Virus record (IMG/VR): IMGVR_UViG_3300049740_003016
Span: 62,001 to 126,000 of that record
Length of the DNA: 64,000 nucleotides
Strand: one strand, 5' to 3'
Origin: a virus
A program made the translations under genes and the position numbers. Shown one piece after another: positions 61,634-64,000 of this stretch; position 1 is the first letter of the stretch, and every line of letters starts with the position of its first letter. The notes beneath the pieces are model-generated. The model ran no database searches. It worked only from the letters and a program-made list of their open reading frames with translations, and was not told the origin of the DNA.

Positions 61634-64000
61634 ATGGCAGAACGAATTGTAAGTCCAGCAGTTTTCACCAACGAAATCGATCAAACGTTTTTAACGCAAG
61701 GCATTTCACAGATTGGTGGTGCGGTTGTAGGTCCATTCTCAAGAGGACCTGCATATGCTCCAACTATCGTGAGAAGTCACGCAGAATTAGAAGATTTATT
61801 CGGTGTACCAGAAGGAAAATATTATCAACCATTCACAGCACGTGAGTATTTAACACACCAAGGTGTTGTTACTATCGTTCGTGTTGGTGCATTGGGTGGA
61901 TACAAACAAGATAACGCACTTGTAATCAAAGCAAAGGTAACAGATGTACCGGCAGACTTAAGTGGATCACTCGGAAGTGGGTCACTCGGAGTTTCCGTTG
62001 GAGACGAAGTAGTTATCGGTGTATTAGCAAATACTCTTTACGAAGGTATAGCAGATACATCTGGTTTTGAAGGTTCAAGTATTGATAACGACACATCCGT
62101 ATTGTACTATGATACAGAGAGTGTCGATCCTGATTCAGGTGAAGTAGTTTCAGTAGGAAACTTAGAAACAACTCTTTACCTCAGAAAAACAGTTAGAACC
62201 GAAGACGAGTTCACAGGTGAAGTTATTGAGAGTGTTCAAAGTTTGAAAGATGAATTTGATTCTGATTATGCTTTTAACATTGATCCAAAAGAACCAGATA
62301 GTCTTCAAAATATCTTTGGTAGAGCAGCCAAGAAGAATTTAGAACCAGCATATTTCTACTCATATTTCCAAAATTCACAAGAAGATGTTTTCAATAACAT
62401 CATGTCTGGTGTAAAGTATAAAGTTGAAGTAGATACTTCTGACGATACAATGATATTTGAAACACGTGATAGTGTAACCGGTGAAGTTGACGATGATCCT
62501 TGGAAACCAGGTGAGGCTGCTTTCAGTTGCCGTCCTGCTGAAACTCCTTGGTTCAAGTCACAAGAAATCAGTGGAAGACGATATGATCTATTTAAGGTTT
62601 GGACAAGAAACATGGGTTCAAGTGCAAATCGTGAAATCAAGATTGCTATCTATAACATCAGAACTCCGGGTTCAATTCAAGATACAGATTATGGTTCATT
62701 TAGTTTGATGGTTCGTTCATTTAACGATAACGATAAATCACCTGAAATCATTGAGAACTATGATAATTGTACACTTGATCCAATGAGTCCACGATTCCTT
62801 CCACGTGTAATCGGTGATCGTTTTACAACAATTGATTCAAAAGGAAAAATCGTTGATTACGGTGATTACGCAAATTCAAGTAATTGGATTCGTATTGAAA
62901 TGCCTTACGAAAGTACTGCACCTGCAAATGCTATGCCTTATGGTCATGCTCCATATCGTTCACCACTTGGTGGAATTGACATCGGAACACCAAAGTATAG
63001 TTATGCTTCTCAATACTCAAGAAATGTAGGAAGATACTTCAATGGTGCGGTGTTTAATCAAACATCACCTGACGGAATTCTTGAACTTCCACGTTCTGCA
63101 AGAGATACATCTGAACTTTTCCAACCACTTCCTGCTAACCCAGGTGATGCTGGAAGAGGTTTCTACATGGATAAATCAAAAGATTTAGAGTGGGTAGGTT
63201 CTTATGTAGAAGAAGTTGACGGAACAACTACCGTAACTGAAGTTGATCCAATTCCTGTTAATCCATCTACTGCTGACGAATTGCTTGTAGCAAAACTTCG
63301 TAGATTTGTAGTTGGTTTCCAAGGTGGATTTGACGGACAATCTCCTGCACATCCAATTATGTTAGGAAAAGACATTTCTGAAACAAATGTTCAAGGTCTT
63401 GATTGTAGTAGAGAATTTAGTTCTGGAACAAAGGGATACAAACGTGCGTTTGCGGCTCTTAGTAACCAAGACGAGTTTGACATCAATCTTCTTGTAACAC
63501 CTGGTTTGACACTTGATCTACATAGATCAGTTATTAATCGTGGTGTTGATTTGTGCGAACAAAGAGAAGATTGCTTCTACATCCTTGACTGCGTAAGTGC
63601 TCATAATCAACCAGGTCGTGTTGATGATGCGGTACAACAAGTTTCTACAATTGATAGTAACTATGCAGCCACATACTATCCTTGGGTAAAGATTATTGAT
63701 CCAGCAACAAATGTTTTACAACCATATCCACCCTCATCACTTATGATGGCTGTGTATGCGGCTAACGACAAAAGTTCTGCTGAGTGGTTTGCTCCTGCCG
63801 GTTTAAATCGTGGTGGAATTGAGCAAGCAGTTGCAGTAATGGATCGTCTTAACTTTGCAGAAAGAGATACACTTTACGAAGGTAAGGTAAATCCGATTGC
63901 GGCGTTTCCTGGTCAAGGTATTGTTGCATTTGGTCAAAAGACCTTACAACGTCGTTCAAGTGCATTAGACAGAGTTAACGTACGTCGTTTGCTTATTACA
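61634..64000 (+). CDS. 18: Tail sheath protein (gp18), 3' end beyond window
   Basis: The frame from ATG 61634 is open for 789 codons to the last base, so the gene is cut by the window edge. Translation begins MAERIVSPAVFTNEIDQTFL, then GAVVGPFSRGPAYAPTIV and LEDLFGVPEGKYY, the conserved N-terminus of gp18 sheath proteins. Near the end AERDTLYEGKVNPIAAFPGQG and DRVNVRRLLIT mark the conserved C-terminal sheath domain. T4 gp18 is 659 residues, so this version is larger. AAAGGAG (61618-61623) gives a strong ribosome-binding site. Confidence 0.95.
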   Translation, partial: MAERIVSPAVFTNEIDQTFLTQGISQIGGAVVGPFSRGPAYAPTIVRSHAELEDLFGVPEGKYYQPFTAREYLTHQGVVTIVRVGALGGYKQDNALVIKAKVTDVPADLSGSLGSGSLGVSVGDEVVIGVLANTLYEGIADTSGFEGSSIDNDTSVLYYDTESVDPDSGEVVSVGNLETTLYLRKTVRTEDEFTGEVIESVQSLKDEFDSDYAFNIDPKEPDSLQNIFGRAAKKNLEPAYFYSYFQNSQEDVFNNIMSGVKYKVEVDTSDDTMIFETRDSVTGEVDDDPWKPGEAAFSCRPAETPWFKSQEISGRRYDLFKVWTRNMGSSANREIKIAIYNIRTPGSIQDTDYGSFSLMVRSFNDNDKSPEIIENYDNCTLDPMSPRFLPRVIGDRFTTIDSKGKIVDYGDYANSSNWIRIEMPYESTAPANAMPYGHAPYRSPLGGIDIGTPKYSYASQYSRNVGRYFNGAVFNQTSPDGILELPRSARDTSELFQPLPANPGDAGRGFYMDKSKDLEWVGSYVEEVDGTTTVTEVDPIPVNPSTADELLVAKLRRFVVGFQGGFDGQSPAHPIMLGKDISETNVQGLDCSREFSSGTKGYKRAFAALSNQDEFDINLLVTPGLTLDLHRSVINRGVDLCEQREDCFYILDCVSAHNQPGRVDDAVQQVSTIDSNYAATYYPWVKIIDPATNVLQPYPPSSLMMAVYAANDKSSAEWFAPAGLNRGGIEQAVAVMDRLNFAERDTLYEGKVNPIAAFPGQGIVAFGQKTLQRRSSALDRVNVRRLLIT

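Noticed and set aside
1-64000. CRISPR arrays, insertion sequences, integrase and attachment sites
   Set aside because: No spaced direct repeats, transposase, recombinase or tRNA-associated repeats were seen; the only tandem repeats are coding.

Overview
This window is a contiguous piece of a T4-like, contractile-tailed bacteriophage (myovirus) genome. It is AT-rich, and every gene I can support lies on the + strand, usually with 1-11 bp overlaps. I recognise a late sigma factor (gp55), baseplate wedge (gp25, gp6), recombination nuclease (gp46/gp47), terminase (gp17), portal (gp20), prohead protease (gp21), scaffold (gp22), major capsid (gp23), neck and tail-completion proteins (gp13-, gp14- and gp15-like) and tail sheath (gp18, cut by the window end). 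The host cannot be named. A phage-encoded lipoprotein and strong Shine-Dalgarno sites on the most highly expressed genes suggest a diderm bacterium. No tRNA, CRISPR array, insertion sequence or integrase was seen.

Layout. (1) 1-4850: a virion-like protein, a glycosyltransferase, an HD-domain hydrolase and a small heat-shock protein with a structured leader. (2) 4974-7789: a membrane/coiled-coil protein that appears to be extended by a programmed -1 frameshift into a Pro-Thr repeat tail, a small membrane protein and the gp55-like sigma factor. (3) 7828-33572: baseplate and tail-fibre region, with a hub/spike-like protein, gp25, gp6, a DNRLRE protein, a 3088-residue giant protein, LamG-like proteins and a 1370-residue fibre-like protein carrying seven FG-GAP-like repeats plus two dockerin-like calcium loops. 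(4) 33613-39276: DNA metabolism, with a RuvC-like resolvase, a TOPRIM primase, and a gp47 nuclease gene interrupted by a GT9-like glycosyltransferase gene, its C-terminal part fused to gp46. (5) 39320-45836: a P-loop kinase, a fused nucleotidyltransferase/ligase-like protein and several small unknown genes. (6) 45904-64000: packaging and head genes, followed by the neck genes and the sheath.

Transcription. Two promoter classes can be read. One is sigma70-like (TTGACA-type -35, 17-18 bp, TATAAT-type -10). At five genes its -10 ends only 5-9 nt before the ATG, implying leaderless or nearly leaderless mRNAs. The other is a recurring TATATTTAT element just upstream of late structural genes, the likely target of the gp55-like sigma factor encoded here. 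Four clear rho-independent terminators follow hsp20, the Cys-motif gene, the repeat-peptide head gene and the capsid gene.

Most notable: the dnaX-like frameshift site at 6036-6060; the split gp47 / gp47C-gp46 fusion around an inserted glycosyltransferase; putative leaderless early promoters; the propeller-plus-dockerin fibre; the nucleotidyltransferase-ligase fusion beside a kinase; and a recurring N-terminal motif on head-region proteins that looks like a capsid-targeting peptide. Family assignments rest on motif recognition by eye; no database search was run.
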